From positions 1 to 43,126 of the forward strand of contig JANQKE010000219.1 in the NCBI GenBank assembly GCA_028281265.1: a stretch of DNA of 43,126 nt, in the 5' to 3' direction. The stretch comes from Alphaproteobacteria bacterium (lineage in GTDB: Bacteria; Pseudomonadota; Alphaproteobacteria; DSM-16000; Inquilinaceae). This document shows positions 26,749 through 36,064 of this stretch, in pieces. A program made the position numbers and the translations under genes. Below the pieces are notes generated by a model. It did not search any database, was not told the DNA's origin, and worked only from the letters and a program-made list of their open reading frames with translations. The stretch's first letter is position 1, and each line of letters starts with the position of its first letter.

Positions 26749-27174
26749 GGGTCCGGTACAACGGTGCCATCGCTTCGCGGCGATCGAATGGCGTATGGCG
26801 ACACGACGGCGATGGCCGGTCGCGGAGCTACAGTGGCACGGCGACGGCGACGGTCAACGGTCGCGATGCCGCGCCGTCCGGCGGACCGGCACGCCGCGTG
26901 GTCGGGTCGGGTGGAGACGATGCCAACGCGCTCCGGCAGCGCGCATTCGAGGCCCGATTGACGGGACCCCTTGTCGGCGGGGCGCGGGTTTGTTCTATCG
27001 CGTCGGAGCGTGGGCGGTAGGGCAGGCCGGACCGGGGACCGACGGCAACCGCCGAGGGTCGCCGGCCCCCCCCGGCAGCTTTGCCCGTCCTCCCCCCTTT
27101 TCCCAACCCGCCGGGCATCGATCGGATGCCGGCGGGACGCGGGCCCGCCCGCGAGCAATGACGGAACAGCGACG
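26749..27174. other. Divergent intergenic region of 426 bp
   Basis: This separates the TIGR02302 gene (minus) from the DUF2934 gene (plus), so it should contain two promoters. A weak + strand pair, TTGTCG near 26970 and a T-rich TTCTAT about 16 bp later, is possible. Open frames across it are Arg-rich and unconvincing. No repeat or RNA structure stands out. Confidence 0.35.
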
Positions 27175-27627
27175 ATGGTCAACGAAGACGCGGTCCGCTT
27201 TCGCGCCTACCTGATTTGGGAGCGCGAGGGCCGCCCCCATGGCCGGCACCTCGATCACTGGCTGCAGGCGCACTGGGAGTTGCTGAGCGAGCGGGCCGCC
27301 GCTGCTCCCGCTTTCGCCGACGCCGCGGTCCCGGCCAAGCCGAAACGCGCACCGCGCAAGCGGACTGCCGCCGCGGTGGCGGCGGAGACGGACGACACCA
27401 AACCGCCGGCCAGGAAGACCCGGACACGCGCCAAGACGGGCGTGCCCGCCGCCGCGGACCGGAGTGCCGCCGCACCGGCGGCCAAGAAGGCGGCCGGCAA
27501 GACCGGCCCCGCCGCGTCCAAAGCCAAGAAAGGGGCGGACGAGGCCGCGAGCCCGGCCGCCGGCATGGCGAAGCCCAAACGGTCCCGCAAGACCGCCGCC
27601 AAGCCAGCCGCCAAGGACAAGGGATGA
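27175..27627 (+). CDS. DUF2934 protein with Lys/Ala-rich histone-like tail
   Basis: A 150-residue protein. Residues 5-40 (VRFRAYLIWEREGRPHG then RHLDHWLQAHWEL) match DUF2934, a short motif seen beside glycogen and trehalose genes in proteobacteria. Residues about 50-150 are very rich in Lys, Ala, Arg and Pro (KPKRAPRKRTAAAV, AKKAAGKTGPAASKAKKGA), with a regular basic spacing like histone H1 C-termini, and are probably disordered. Binding to nucleic acid or acidic polymers is possible. It is 115 bp before glgX on the same strand, so a glycogen-linked role is inferred from context. Confidence 0.75.
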   Translation: MVNEDAVRFRAYLIWEREGRPHGRHLDHWLQAHWELLSERAAAAPAFADAAVPAKPKRAPRKRTAAAVAAETDDTKPPARKTRTRAKTGVPAAADRSAAAPAAKKAAGKTGPAASKAKKGADEAASPAAGMAKPKRSRKTAAKPAAKDKG

Positions 27628-27742
27628 GGCTTGCCGGACCGCGTCGACGGTCGGGGTTGCATGACCATGGGCCGTGCGGCAGCGTCCCGGCCAGGCCACG
27701 CCGGCGCCTGTCCTTATCCTCCAGCCTCGACCGACCACGCCC

Positions 27743-29893
27743 ATGACCGTCGCCGTCCATCGGCGCCGCTTGCGCCCCGGCAAGCCCGATCCTTTGGGCG
27801 TGACCTGGGACGGGGCCGGCGTGAACGTCGCCTTGTTCTCCGCCCATGCGGTGCGGGTGGAGCTGTGCCTGTTCGCGCCCAACGGGGCCCGGGAGCTCGA
27901 GCGCCACAGCCTGCCCGAACGCACCAACGACGTCTGGCACGGCTATCTCGCCGGCGTGCAGCCCGGGGATCTCTACGGTTTCCGGGTGCACGGGCCGTAT
28001 GAGCCGGAGGCCGGGCACCGCTTCAACCCCAACAAGCTGCTGCTCGACCCCTATGCGCGGCTGCTGGCGGGCAAGCTGCGCTGGACCGATGCGCATTACG
28101 GCTATCGGGCTGGCTCGTCCCGGGCCGATCTGTCGTTCGATCGGCGCGACAACGCCCGGATGATGCCCAAGGCGGTGGTGGTCGACGGCTCGTTCCCCTG
28201 GGGCGGACAGCGGCGGCCGGACACCCCCTGGTCGCAGACCGTGATCTACGAGGCCCATGTCCGGGGGCTGACGAAGCGGCATCCGGGCGTCGCGCGGAAC
28301 CGCCGCGGCAGCTTCGCCGGCCTGGCCGAGGACACCGTCATCCAGTACCTCAAGGCGCTGGGGATCACGGCGATCGAACTGATGCCGGTGCAGGCGTTCA
28401 CCGACGACCGGTTCCTGGTCGACAAGGGGCTGGTGAACTACTGGGGCTATCAGACGCTGGCCTTCTTCGCCCCGGACGGGCGGTATCTTGCCACCGGCCG
28501 GCTGGAGGAGATCAAGTCGGCCGTCCAGCGCCTGCACGATGCCGGCATCGAAGTGATCCTGGACGTCGTCTACAACCATACTTGCGAAGGCAACGAACTT
28601 GGCCCGACGCTGAGCTTTCGCGGCATCGACAATGCCAGCTACTACCGGCTCGACCCGTCCAATCGGCGCTACTATCTCGACGTCACCGGCTGCGGCAACA
28701 CGCTCGACCTGACCCATCCCCGGGTGCTGCAGATGGTGATGGACTCGCTGCGCTACTGGGCGGACGAGATCCAGGTCGACGGGTTCCGCTTCGATCTGGC
28801 CTCGGCTCTGGGGCGGGAGGCGGGCGGGTTCGACCCCGGTGCGGGCTTCTTCGACGCGGTCGCCCAAGACCCGATCTTGCGGAGCCGCAAGCTGATCGCC
28901 GAGCCTTGGGATGTCGGCCCCAACGGCTATCAGCTCGGCAACTACCGCGCGCCTTGGGCGGAGTGGAACGACCGGTTCCGCGACACCGTTCGGGCGTTCT
29001 GGCGCGGCGATGACGGGGTGCTGCCGGAACTCGCGGCCCGGTTCTCCGGCTCGGCCGACCTGTTCGACCATCACGGCCGCGGCGGGTACGCCCCGATCAA
29101 CTTCGTCGCCAGCCATGACGGCTTCACGGTGGCGGACGTCGTGCGCTACCGGACCAAGCACAACGCGGCCAACGGCGAGGACAACCGGGACGGCCACAGC
29201 CACAATCTCAGCGACAATTACGGGGTCGAAGGTCCGTCCGACGATCCGGCGCTGGAGGATCTGCGCACGCGCCAGCAGCGCAACCTGCTGGCGACGGCGC
29301 TGCTGGCGCAGGGGACCCCGATGCTGCTGTCCGGCGACGAGTTCGGCCGGACGCAGCGGGGCAATAACAACGCGTACTGCCAGGACAACGAGATCTCGTG
29401 GCTCGACTGGAGCCTGGCGGAAGCCGAAGCCCTGGGCCTGATCCCCTTCGTCCGCCGGGTTCTGCACTTGCGCCGGCGCCACCCCGTTTTGACCCGCAAG
29501 GGGTTCCTGCACGGCCGCGTGGTCTCCCCGCGCGGTCTGCCCGATATCCTGTGGCTCAACAGCGACGGCGGCGAGATGACCGTCGAGCAGTGGCACGATC
29601 CCGGGCTCAAGCGGCTGATGCTGGTCCTGAGCAGCGATGCCGGTGCGGAACTCGGCCCCGACGGCCGGCCGCGGACCGGCGGTGTCGTGCTGCTGGCGCT
29701 CAATGCCGATGCCGAGCCGGTCGCCTTGACCCTGCCGGTGATCCGGGGCGGACGGGTCTGGGAGGTCCAGCTTGAAACCGCCCATGCCCGACTGCCGGAC
29801 CACGCCGCCACCATCCATATGGGGGACAGCTATCCGCTGGCTCCCCGTGCCCTTGTCCTCATGGAGTTGATCGATGCCGGCCGCCTACCATGA
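27743..29893 (+). CDS. glgX: GlgX-type glycogen debranching enzyme (isoamylase family GH13)
   Basis: A 716-residue cytoplasmic enzyme that hydrolyses alpha-1,6 branches of glycogen or limit dextrin. An N-terminal CBM48 domain (about 10-130: PLGVTWDGAGVNVALFSAHA, YGFRVHGPYEP) precedes the GH13 barrel. Region I is DVVYNH (274-279), the nucleophile is Asp351 in GFRFDLAS, the acid/base Glu387 in LIAEPWDVG, and His458-Asp459 lie in VASHDGFT. The C-terminal beta domain completes the enzyme. All catalytic residues are present and length is normal. ATG 27743 is the conserved start. Its end overlaps malQ by 20 nt, so debranching and chain transfer are translationally linked. Confidence 0.95.
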   Translation: MTVAVHRRRLRPGKPDPLGVTWDGAGVNVALFSAHAVRVELCLFAPNGARELERHSLPERTNDVWHGYLAGVQPGDLYGFRVHGPYEPEAGHRFNPNKLLLDPYARLLAGKLRWTDAHYGYRAGSSRADLSFDRRDNARMMPKAVVVDGSFPWGGQRRPDTPWSQTVIYEAHVRGLTKRHPGVARNRRGSFAGLAEDTVIQYLKALGITAIELMPVQAFTDDRFLVDKGLVNYWGYQTLAFFAPDGRYLATGRLEEIKSAVQRLHDAGIEVILDVVYNHTCEGNELGPTLSFRGIDNASYYRLDPSNRRYYLDVTGCGNTLDLTHPRVLQMVMDSLRYWADEIQVDGFRFDLASALGREAGGFDPGAGFFDAVAQDPILRSRKLIAEPWDVGPNGYQLGNYRAPWAEWNDRFRDTVRAFWRGDDGVLPELAARFSGSADLFDHHGRGGYAPINFVASHDGFTVADVVRYRTKHNAANGEDNRDGHSHNLSDNYGVEGPSDDPALEDLRTRQQRNLLATALLAQGTPMLLSGDEFGRTQRGNNNAYCQDNEISWLDWSLAEAEALGLIPFVRRVLHLRRRHPVLTRKGFLHGRVVSPRGLPDILWLNSDGGEMTVEQWHDPGLKRLMLVLSSDAGAELGPDGRPRTGGVVLLALNADAEPVALTLPVIRGGRVWEVQLETAHARLPDHAATIHMGDSYPLAPRALVLMELIDAGRLP

Positions 29894-32024
29894 CGCGTTG
29901 CGCCGAGCCGTGGCCGCGCGCCTGGGGATCGCCGACGGCTACTACGATATCGCCGGCACCCGGCATCCCACCAAGCCCGAGACGCTGGACCATCTGACCG
30001 CCGCCTGGGGCGCCCCGGTCGGCACCGAGGGGGAGGCGGCGGACAGCCTCGGCCGACTGATCGACCGGGATCGCGCGCGGTGGCTTCCGCCCACCGCGGT
30101 GGTGACGGCCGAGCCGGCCGGCATCGCGGTGCCGGTACGCTTGCCGACCGACCGGCTCGGCTCCTGGCTGGCCTGGACGGTGGAGCTCGAGGACGGTGGA
30201 AGCCTCACCGGCGGCGTGGCCGTCGACGCGTTGGTCCGGTTGCCATCGTCCGGCGGCGGCCGGCTGGACACGAGCCTGACGCTGCCGGATCTGCCGCTGG
30301 GCTATCACCGGGTACGGCTGGAGATGGCCGGCCGCACCGCGTCGGCCCATCTGATCGTCGCCCCGTTGCGGGCCTTCCCGGTCGACGAGGTGATTGGGGA
30401 GCAGCGGGTGTGGGGCGTGCTTACGCAGCTCTACGGCCTGCGCGGGATCGCCGATGACGGGCATGGCCGACTGACCCATCTGGACGCGCTGAGCGACCGC
30501 GTCGGCGCCTTGGGCGGGGCGTTCGTCGGGGTCAATCCGCTGCATGCCCGGTTTCCCGCCGATGCCGGGCTGGTGAGCCCGTACAACCCATCCAGCCGGC
30601 GGTTTTACGACCCGCTATATGCCGATCTCTACCGGCTGCCCGAACTGGCCGGCGAGATCAGACCGACCGCGACCGACGCCGCGATCGTCGACTATCCGGC
30701 CGTCTATGCACGTTTCGCTGCGGATCTGGCGCGCGCGTTCACCCGGTTCACCGCCACCGCCGATGCCGAACGCCGGGCCGATTTCGCCGCGTTCGTCGAG
30801 GCCGGTGGCGAGCCACTGCACCGGTTCGCCCTGTTCCACGCGCTGCATGCGGACCGGATTGCCGACGGGGCGCCACCGGACTGGCGCGACTGGCCGGCGG
30901 AGTTGCGCACTCCCGATGGCCCGCGGGTCGCCGCGTTCGCCGAGACCCATGGGACGGCGATCGACCGGCACCGCTTCGCCCAATGGGTGGTGGACCGCCA
31001 ACTGATGCAGTCGGCTGCCCATGCCCGCGGCACCGGCCTGGCGTTGGGGCTGTACGCCGATCTGGCCGTCGGCGTCGCCCCCTGGTGCGCGGATGCCTGG
31101 GCGGACCCGGCCCTGTTCGTGCCGACCCTCAGCATCGGAGCGCCGCCCGACCCGTTCAGCCCGACCGGCCAGGTCTGGGGGCTCAGCCCCTACCACCCCG
31201 AGACGTTGGCTCAGACCGGCTATGCCGCCTTCGTGGCCACGATCCGGGCGGCGATGCGGCCGGCCGGCGTGGTCCGCATCGACCATGTCCTGGGTCTGGT
31301 CCGCCAGTTCTGGGTGCCCGACGGCGCCACCGCCGAGTACGGCACCTATGTCGCCCAGCCGTTCGAGGCGATGCTGCGGATCATCGCGCTGGAATCGGTG
31401 CGCAACCGGTGCTGCGTGGTCGGCGAGGATCTCGGCACCGTGCCCGACGGGCTGCGCGATGCGATGGCCGCGGTCGGCATGCTGGGATGCTGCGTGCTGC
31501 CGTTCGAGCGGGTCGGCGGCGATGCGCTGTTCACGCGCGCGTCGGCATACCGCAAGGCGGCGGTGGTGTCGGCCAGCACCCATGATCTGCCGACGTTGCG
31601 CGGTTTCTGGGAAGGGCGGGACATCGACTGGCGGGAGGGGCTCGGTCTGTTCCCCGATTCCGGCCAGGCGGACGCGGAGCGCGCCACCCGCCGGGCGGAC
31701 AAGGTCAAGCTGCTGGCCGCCCTCAAGGATGCCGGGCTGTGGGAAGGCGATCCCGAAGCCGATGCGACCCTGCCCTTCGGCCCCGGCCTGCTGGTGCAGA
31801 TCCACCGCTTCCTGGCCCGGACCCCGTCCCGATTGCTCGCCATCCAGTTCGAGGACCTGGCCGGTGACGCCGAACAGGCCAACCTGCCCGGTACCCTGCA
31901 CGGCCACCCAAGCTGGCGCCGGCGGCCGACCCGGCCGATCGACACCGTCTTCGACGATCCGGCGGTGCATTTCCTGCTCAAGGCCATCGCCGTCGACCGC
32001 ATCGATCCGACGTCGACCGTATGA
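29874..32024 (+). CDS. malQ: MalQ, 4-alpha-glucanotransferase (GH77)
   Basis: A 716-residue cytoplasmic amylomaltase that transfers alpha-1,4-glucan segments between oligosaccharides, releasing glucose. The GH77 catalytic triad is seen as Asp470 (VVRIDHVLGL), Glu518 (VVGEDLGTVP) and Asp571 (STHDLPTLRGFW). The long N-terminal region (about 1-165) is the extra domain of the E. coli-type MalQ. The segment GVNPLHARFP with SPYNPSSRRF is family-typical. It begins inside the glgX end. A T-rich terminator follows the gene, so the DUF2934-glgX-malQ unit probably ends here. Confidence 0.93.
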   Translation: MPAAYHDALRRAVAARLGIADGYYDIAGTRHPTKPETLDHLTAAWGAPVGTEGEAADSLGRLIDRDRARWLPPTAVVTAEPAGIAVPVRLPTDRLGSWLAWTVELEDGGSLTGGVAVDALVRLPSSGGGRLDTSLTLPDLPLGYHRVRLEMAGRTASAHLIVAPLRAFPVDEVIGEQRVWGVLTQLYGLRGIADDGHGRLTHLDALSDRVGALGGAFVGVNPLHARFPADAGLVSPYNPSSRRFYDPLYADLYRLPELAGEIRPTATDAAIVDYPAVYARFAADLARAFTRFTATADAERRADFAAFVEAGGEPLHRFALFHALHADRIADGAPPDWRDWPAELRTPDGPRVAAFAETHGTAIDRHRFAQWVVDRQLMQSAAHARGTGLALGLYADLAVGVAPWCADAWADPALFVPTLSIGAPPDPFSPTGQVWGLSPYHPETLAQTGYAAFVATIRAAMRPAGVVRIDHVLGLVRQFWVPDGATAEYGTYVAQPFEAMLRIIALESVRNRCCVVGEDLGTVPDGLRDAMAAVGMLGCCVLPFERVGGDALFTRASAYRKAAVVSASTHDLPTLRGFWEGRDIDWREGLGLFPDSGQADAERATRRADKVKLLAALKDAGLWEGDPEADATLPFGPGLLVQIHRFLARTPSRLLAIQFEDLAGDAEQANLPGTLHGHPSWRRRPTRPIDTVFDDPAVHFLLKAIAVDRIDPTSTV

Positions 32025-32052
32025 CCCCCAAGGCCGGACAAGAACAACGGCC

Positions 32053-32080
32053 GGACCGGTCGCGTCGCCGTCCTTTTTTT
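32053..32080 (+). terminator. Rho-independent terminator after malQ
   Basis: GGAC-C-GG (32053-32059) pairs with CC-GTCC (32068-32073) with one bulged C and an 8-nt loop, followed at once by seven T residues (32074-32080). It begins 29 nt after the malQ stop and is the only clear hairpin plus T-run I found in this window. Confidence 0.6.
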
Positions 32081-32084
32081 GACT

Positions 32085-32112
32085 TTTACTGATCCGGACA
32101 AACGTCTAGGAT
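32085..32112 (+). promoter_or_regulatory. Possible bacterioferritin promoter
   Basis: TTTACT (32085-32090) and TAGGAT (32107-32112) have a 16-bp spacer in a locally AT-rich stretch, 47 bp before the bfr start. Both boxes are imperfect. No clear Fur or Irr site could be confirmed. Confidence 0.25.
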
Positions 32113-32158
32113 GCCGACATCGCTGCCACTCACTAGAACCCAGGATGGACCAGGAACA

Positions 32159-32647
32159 ATGAAAGCAGAAGACGGCGTCCTCGAGCAACTGAATATCATT
32201 CTCACCAACGAGCTCACCGCGATCAACCAGTATTTCCTGCACGCCCGCATCCTCAAAGACTGGGGTTTGTTACGGCTTGCGGACAAAGTCTATGAAGAAT
32301 CGATCGGGGAGATGAAGCACGCCGACTGGATCATCGAGCGGATCCTGATGCTCGACGGCCTGCCGAACCTGCAGGACCTGCATCGGCTGCGGATCGGCGA
32401 GACGGTGCCGGAGATGTTCGATGCCGACCTGGCATCGGAAAAGGGCAACCAGTCCTGCCTGAAGCCGGCGATCTCCCATTGCGAGAAGGTGGGCGACTAC
32501 GTCTCCCGCGACGTTCTGCGCCGTATCCTCGACGATACCGAGGAGCATATCGACTGGCTGGAGACCCAGATCGATCTGATCGAGCGGGTCGGCTTGCACA
32601 ACTACCAGCAGGAGCAGATGTTCGGCGGCGGCGACGGCGATAGCTGA
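32159..32647 (+). CDS. bfr: Bacterioferritin
   Basis: A 162-residue four-helix iron-storage protein of the 24-mer cage. Ferroxidase ligands by the E. coli numbering are Glu18 (TNELT), Glu51 and His54 (GEMKHAD), Glu94 and His130. The haem ligand Met52 is present. The position of E. coli Glu127 is Thr here (DDTEEHIDWLE), with Glu at 128 and 129. The tail NYQQEQMFGGGDGDS is slightly longer and Gly-rich. ATG 32159 begins the family sequence MKAEDGVLEQLN. It has its own promoter region after the malQ terminator. Confidence 0.95.
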   Translation: MKAEDGVLEQLNIILTNELTAINQYFLHARILKDWGLLRLADKVYEESIGEMKHADWIIERILMLDGLPNLQDLHRLRIGETVPEMFDADLASEKGNQSCLKPAISHCEKVGDYVSRDVLRRILDDTEEHIDWLETQIDLIERVGLHNYQQEQMFGGGDGDS

Positions 32648-32709
32648 TCGGCGCGGCGGGCCTCCACCGGCGGTCGGCCCCCTGACGCCGCGCGCCGGAC
32701 CGCGACTCC

Positions 32710-33561
32710 ATGTTCGCCACACCCTCGGCGGCGCGGTTGCGCTGGCGCCGGCTGGCCGACCACGAGACCCACATCGTCGAATGGGGCCGGCCGGACGGGC
32801 CGCCGGTGGTGTGTTGGCATGCGCTCGCCCGCACCGCGCGGGACTTCGATCCGCTGGCGGCGGTGCTCGCCCAGGCCGGCTACCGCGTCATCGTGCCGGA
32901 TACCCTTGGCCGCGGCCTGAGCGCCTGGGCCCGGCACGAGGAGGAGTACGGCTTCGCCACCTATGAGGCGATCGCCGAAGCGCTGGTGAACCAGCCGGGC
33001 TGCGAGCGGCTGCGCTGGGTCGGAACGTCGATGGGCGGGGCGTTGGGGATCCGCCTGGCCGCCGGGCGGCTCAAGGACCGGATCACCCATCTGCTGGTCA
33101 ACGACATCGGCCCCGTGCTGCCGGCGCCGGCCGTCGAGCGCATCCGCTCCTATGTCGGCAGGCCGCCGGTGTTCGATACCGCCCTGCAGCTCAACGCGTA
33201 TCTGCGCGAGATCTACCTGCCGTTCGGCCCGCAGACCGATGAGCAATGGGCCCGGATGACCGCGACGTCAGCACGCCGGCTGCCCGACGGCCAGATGACG
33301 CTGCACTACGATCCGCGGATCGTCGCCCAGTTCGCCCGGCACCCGCACGACTACAGCCTGTGGGACCGGTGGGACGCGCTGCGCTGCCGCACGCTGGTGC
33401 TGCGCGGGGAGACCTCCGACCTGCTGCCCGCGGACATGGCGGCGGAGATGACCCGGCGCGGGCCCAGGCCGCGCTTGATCACCGATCCCGATTGCGGGCA
33501 CGCTCCGGCGCTGAACCGGCCGTTCCATTTCGGACTGGTGCTGGAATTTCTCGCAAACTGA
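32710..33561 (+). CDS. Alpha/beta-fold hydrolase
   Basis: A 283-residue probable serine hydrolase. An oxyanion segment (VVCWHALARTARDFD, with a family-typical H-x-L in place of HGxG) leads to the nucleophile elbow GTSMGG with Ser107. Asp237 in TSDLLPAD and His264 in CGHAP are the likely other members of the triad. The GDTLGRGLS-like segment (VPDTLGRGLSAWA) is typical of esterase or hydrolase subfamilies. Substrate is unknown. There is no signal peptide. It starts 62 nt after bfr and ends 10 nt before the GH31 start, so it may be cotranscribed with the glucosidase. Confidence 0.85.
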   Translation: MFATPSAARLRWRRLADHETHIVEWGRPDGPPVVCWHALARTARDFDPLAAVLAQAGYRVIVPDTLGRGLSAWARHEEEYGFATYEAIAEALVNQPGCERLRWVGTSMGGALGIRLAAGRLKDRITHLLVNDIGPVLPAPAVERIRSYVGRPPVFDTALQLNAYLREIYLPFGPQTDEQWARMTATSARRLPDGQMTLHYDPRIVAQFARHPHDYSLWDRWDALRCRTLVLRGETSDLLPADMAAEMTRRGPRPRLITDPDCGHAPALNRPFHFGLVLEFLAN

Positions 33562-33571
33562 GGCGAAGCCG

Positions 33572-35947
33572 TTGCGCGCATTGGGTGCGGCCCGTCCCCT
33601 GGGCATCGAAGGGCCGGTTCATCGCTGGCATCTGCGCGATCATTGGTCGGCCGAACTGGTCGCCCTGGATCACGACATCATCCGGGTACGCTTCAAGCAC
33701 GATCGCCGCTACCGGCTGGACCGGACCTGGACCGTGGCGCCTGACGGGGACGTGCCCTGGGAAGGCCGGCCGCGGGACGCGCTGGACGGGTTTCCGCTGC
33801 CCCCGATGGCGCGGGCCGAGACCGGCCGGTCGGTGTTCCTGGACACCGAGAAAGTGCGGCTGGTGGTCCATCACGACCCGTTCCGTATCGTCTGGGCCGA
33901 CCGCCGGACCACGCGGGTGTTCGCGCGCGACCGGGCGACCCAGCCCTATGGGGCGGACGACGCCCGCGGGGATATCGCCCATCACATGGCGCGGCTGCCC
34001 GGCGACCGGCACTTCGGCCTGGGGGAGAAGTCGGGCGACCTCGACAAGACCGGCCGCCGCCTGCGCACCCTCAATCTCGATGCCCTGGGCTATGATGCGG
34101 AGACCTCGGACCCGCTGTACAAGTCCTGGCCGGTATTGATCTGCCGGACCGAAGGTGCGGGTGCCTATGCGCTGCTGTACGACACGCTGGCGACGTCGGC
34201 GTTCGATCTGGGTTGTGCGTTTTCCAACTACCACGAGCCGTATCGCAGCTTCGAGGCGGAGGATGGCGATCTCGACTACTATCTGGTCTACGGGCCGGAG
34301 ATCCGGGCGGTCCAGACCCGGCTGACCCGGCTCCTGGGTGGGGTTGCGTTCCCGCCGCGGGCGAGCCTGGGCTATATCGGCTCGACCATGGCCTACACCG
34401 ATGCGCCGGACGCGCAGGCGCAGTTGACCGGCTTTCTGGACCGGGCCGCGGCCGAGCGGATGCCGGCGACGGTGTTCCAGATGTCCTCGGGCTACACCCT
34501 GATCGGGGACAAGCGCTGCGTGTTCACCTGGAACCGCGACCGTGTGCCCGATCCCGAAGGACTTGCGCAGACCTATGCCGATCATGGCGTGGTGCCGGCG
34601 CCCAACATCAAACCGTGCCTGCTGACCGAGCATCCCGAACACGATGCCCTGGCGGCGGCCGGGGCGTTCGTCGGCACCACCGATGGAGAGCCGGTGGTCG
34701 AGCAGTTCTGGGGCGGCACCGGTGCCCATCTCGACTTCACCAATCCCTATGCCATCCGCTGGTGGCAGGAGCAGTTGACCGTAAGCCTTCTGTCCAAGGG
34801 CTTCCCGGCCACCTGGAACGACAACAACGAGTACGAGATCTGGGACCGGGGGGCGATGGCCGACGGTTTCGGCAGGCCGTTCCCGCTGCACCTGGCCCGG
34901 CCGCTGATGGCGGTGCTGATGACCCGGGCATCGGTCGAAGCCCAACGGGCGCACGCCCCGGGCAAGCGGCCGTTTGCGATCTCCCGCTCCGGCGGGCCGG
35001 GGATCCAGCGCTATGCCCAGGTGTGGACCGGCGACAACGCCACCAGTTGGAAGACCTTGCGCTACAACCAGCGCATGGGCCTGGGCATGGCGCTGTGCGG
35101 TATGGTCAATATGGGCCATGATGTGGGGGGTCTGGTCGGCCCGGAGCCCGAGCCGGAACTCCTGGTGCGGTGGGTGCAGAACGGGATCGTCCACCCGCGC
35201 TTCTGCATCCATTCCTGGAACGACTGCGCCGATGACGCGCCGATCACCGAGCCTTGGATGTATCCGGCCGTGGCCGAGGAGATCCGGGTGGCGTTCGGTC
35301 TGCGCTATCGCCTGCTGCCCTATCTCTACACCCTGTTGTGGCAGGCACACCGCACCGGCGAAGCGATCCTGCGGCCGACCTTCTACGATTTCGAGGCCGA
35401 CCCGCGGACCTTCGATCCGTGCGACGAGGCGATGCTCGGCCCGTCCCTGCTGATCGCCCCGGTGATGGAGCCGGGCGCGCGGCGGCGGACGGTCTATCTG
35501 CCGCGGGGACCGGCGGCCTGGTGCTGCTTTCACACCGGTGAACGGTACGCGGCCGGGCGGACGGTGGCGGTTCCGGCCCCGCTCGACCTGTTGCCGCTGT
35601 TCGTCCCCGAAGGTGCGATGCTGCCGCTGTCACCCTATGCGGGACCGCGGGCGGCCGGGGCGGACGACCGGCGGCAACTCGCGCTGTTCCCGCCGGCGTC
35701 GTCCGGCCGGTCGGTGGCGGTGCTGTTCGACGATGACGGCGAATCGGTGCTGGACGGTCCCGGCCGGCACCGTCTTACCCGCGTGTATCTCGATGCCAAC
35801 GCGGATCGGCTGGCAATCAGCTTGTCGACCGAGGGCGGCTACCGGACGGCCTATCGCGCGCTGGAGGTCGTGCTGCCGCCCGGGGAGACCCGGCCGGTGG
35901 CCGGGGCCGAGCGCTGGGCGGAAGGCTGGCGGATCCCGGTGGACTGA
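33572..35947 (+). CDS. GH31 alpha-glucosidase
   Basis: A 791-residue glycoside hydrolase. The N-terminal beta domain (about 1-250) is followed by a TIM barrel. GH31 motifs are the nucleophile Asp417 in WNDNNEYEIW and the acid/base Asp488 in TGDNATSWKTL, with HDVGGL-like DVGGLVGPEPEPELLVRW following. No signal peptide is visible, so it is probably cytoplasmic. Removal of terminal glucose from maltose or maltodextrin would fit the neighbouring malQ-glgX. The frame starts with TTG 33572 after GAGGCG with 8-nt spacing; no ATG is available before the conserved domain begins. The C-terminal domain is complete (LALFPPASSGRSVAVLFDDDG). Confidence 0.92.
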   Translation: MRALGAARPLGIEGPVHRWHLRDHWSAELVALDHDIIRVRFKHDRRYRLDRTWTVAPDGDVPWEGRPRDALDGFPLPPMARAETGRSVFLDTEKVRLVVHHDPFRIVWADRRTTRVFARDRATQPYGADDARGDIAHHMARLPGDRHFGLGEKSGDLDKTGRRLRTLNLDALGYDAETSDPLYKSWPVLICRTEGAGAYALLYDTLATSAFDLGCAFSNYHEPYRSFEAEDGDLDYYLVYGPEIRAVQTRLTRLLGGVAFPPRASLGYIGSTMAYTDAPDAQAQLTGFLDRAAAERMPATVFQMSSGYTLIGDKRCVFTWNRDRVPDPEGLAQTYADHGVVPAPNIKPCLLTEHPEHDALAAAGAFVGTTDGEPVVEQFWGGTGAHLDFTNPYAIRWWQEQLTVSLLSKGFPATWNDNNEYEIWDRGAMADGFGRPFPLHLARPLMAVLMTRASVEAQRAHAPGKRPFAISRSGGPGIQRYAQVWTGDNATSWKTLRYNQRMGLGMALCGMVNMGHDVGGLVGPEPEPELLVRWVQNGIVHPRFCIHSWNDCADDAPITEPWMYPAVAEEIRVAFGLRYRLLPYLYTLLWQAHRTGEAILRPTFYDFEADPRTFDPCDEAMLGPSLLIAPVMEPGARRRTVYLPRGPAAWCCFHTGERYAAGRTVAVPAPLDLLPLFVPEGAMLPLSPYAGPRAAGADDRRQLALFPPASSGRSVAVLFDDDGESVLDGPGRHRLTRVYLDANADRLAISLSTEGGYRTAYRALEVVLPPGETRPVAGAERWAEGWRIPVD

Positions 35948-36064
35948 ACCGGCGGCGGTGCGGCGATCGTTTGCCTCTCGTTAACCCTGTGGCAAGGCGG
36001 CTTTGGCACGGTCCGCCGGCACCGCTTCCGCAAGACCCGACCCCCGACCACCAGCTGCCGCCCG

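Noticed and set aside
27179..29818. An 879-codon minus-strand open frame opposite glgX
   Set aside because: Its composition is that of an antisense shadow; glgX on the + strand has all catalytic motifs.
33479..35533. A 684-codon minus-strand open frame opposite the GH31 gene
   Set aside because: No recognisable domain; complementary to a well-supported glycosidase.
35985..36010. A CtrA-like TTAA-N7-GCAA site before the EAL-like gene
   Set aside because: Only the first half matches; a single TTAA half-site is not enough.
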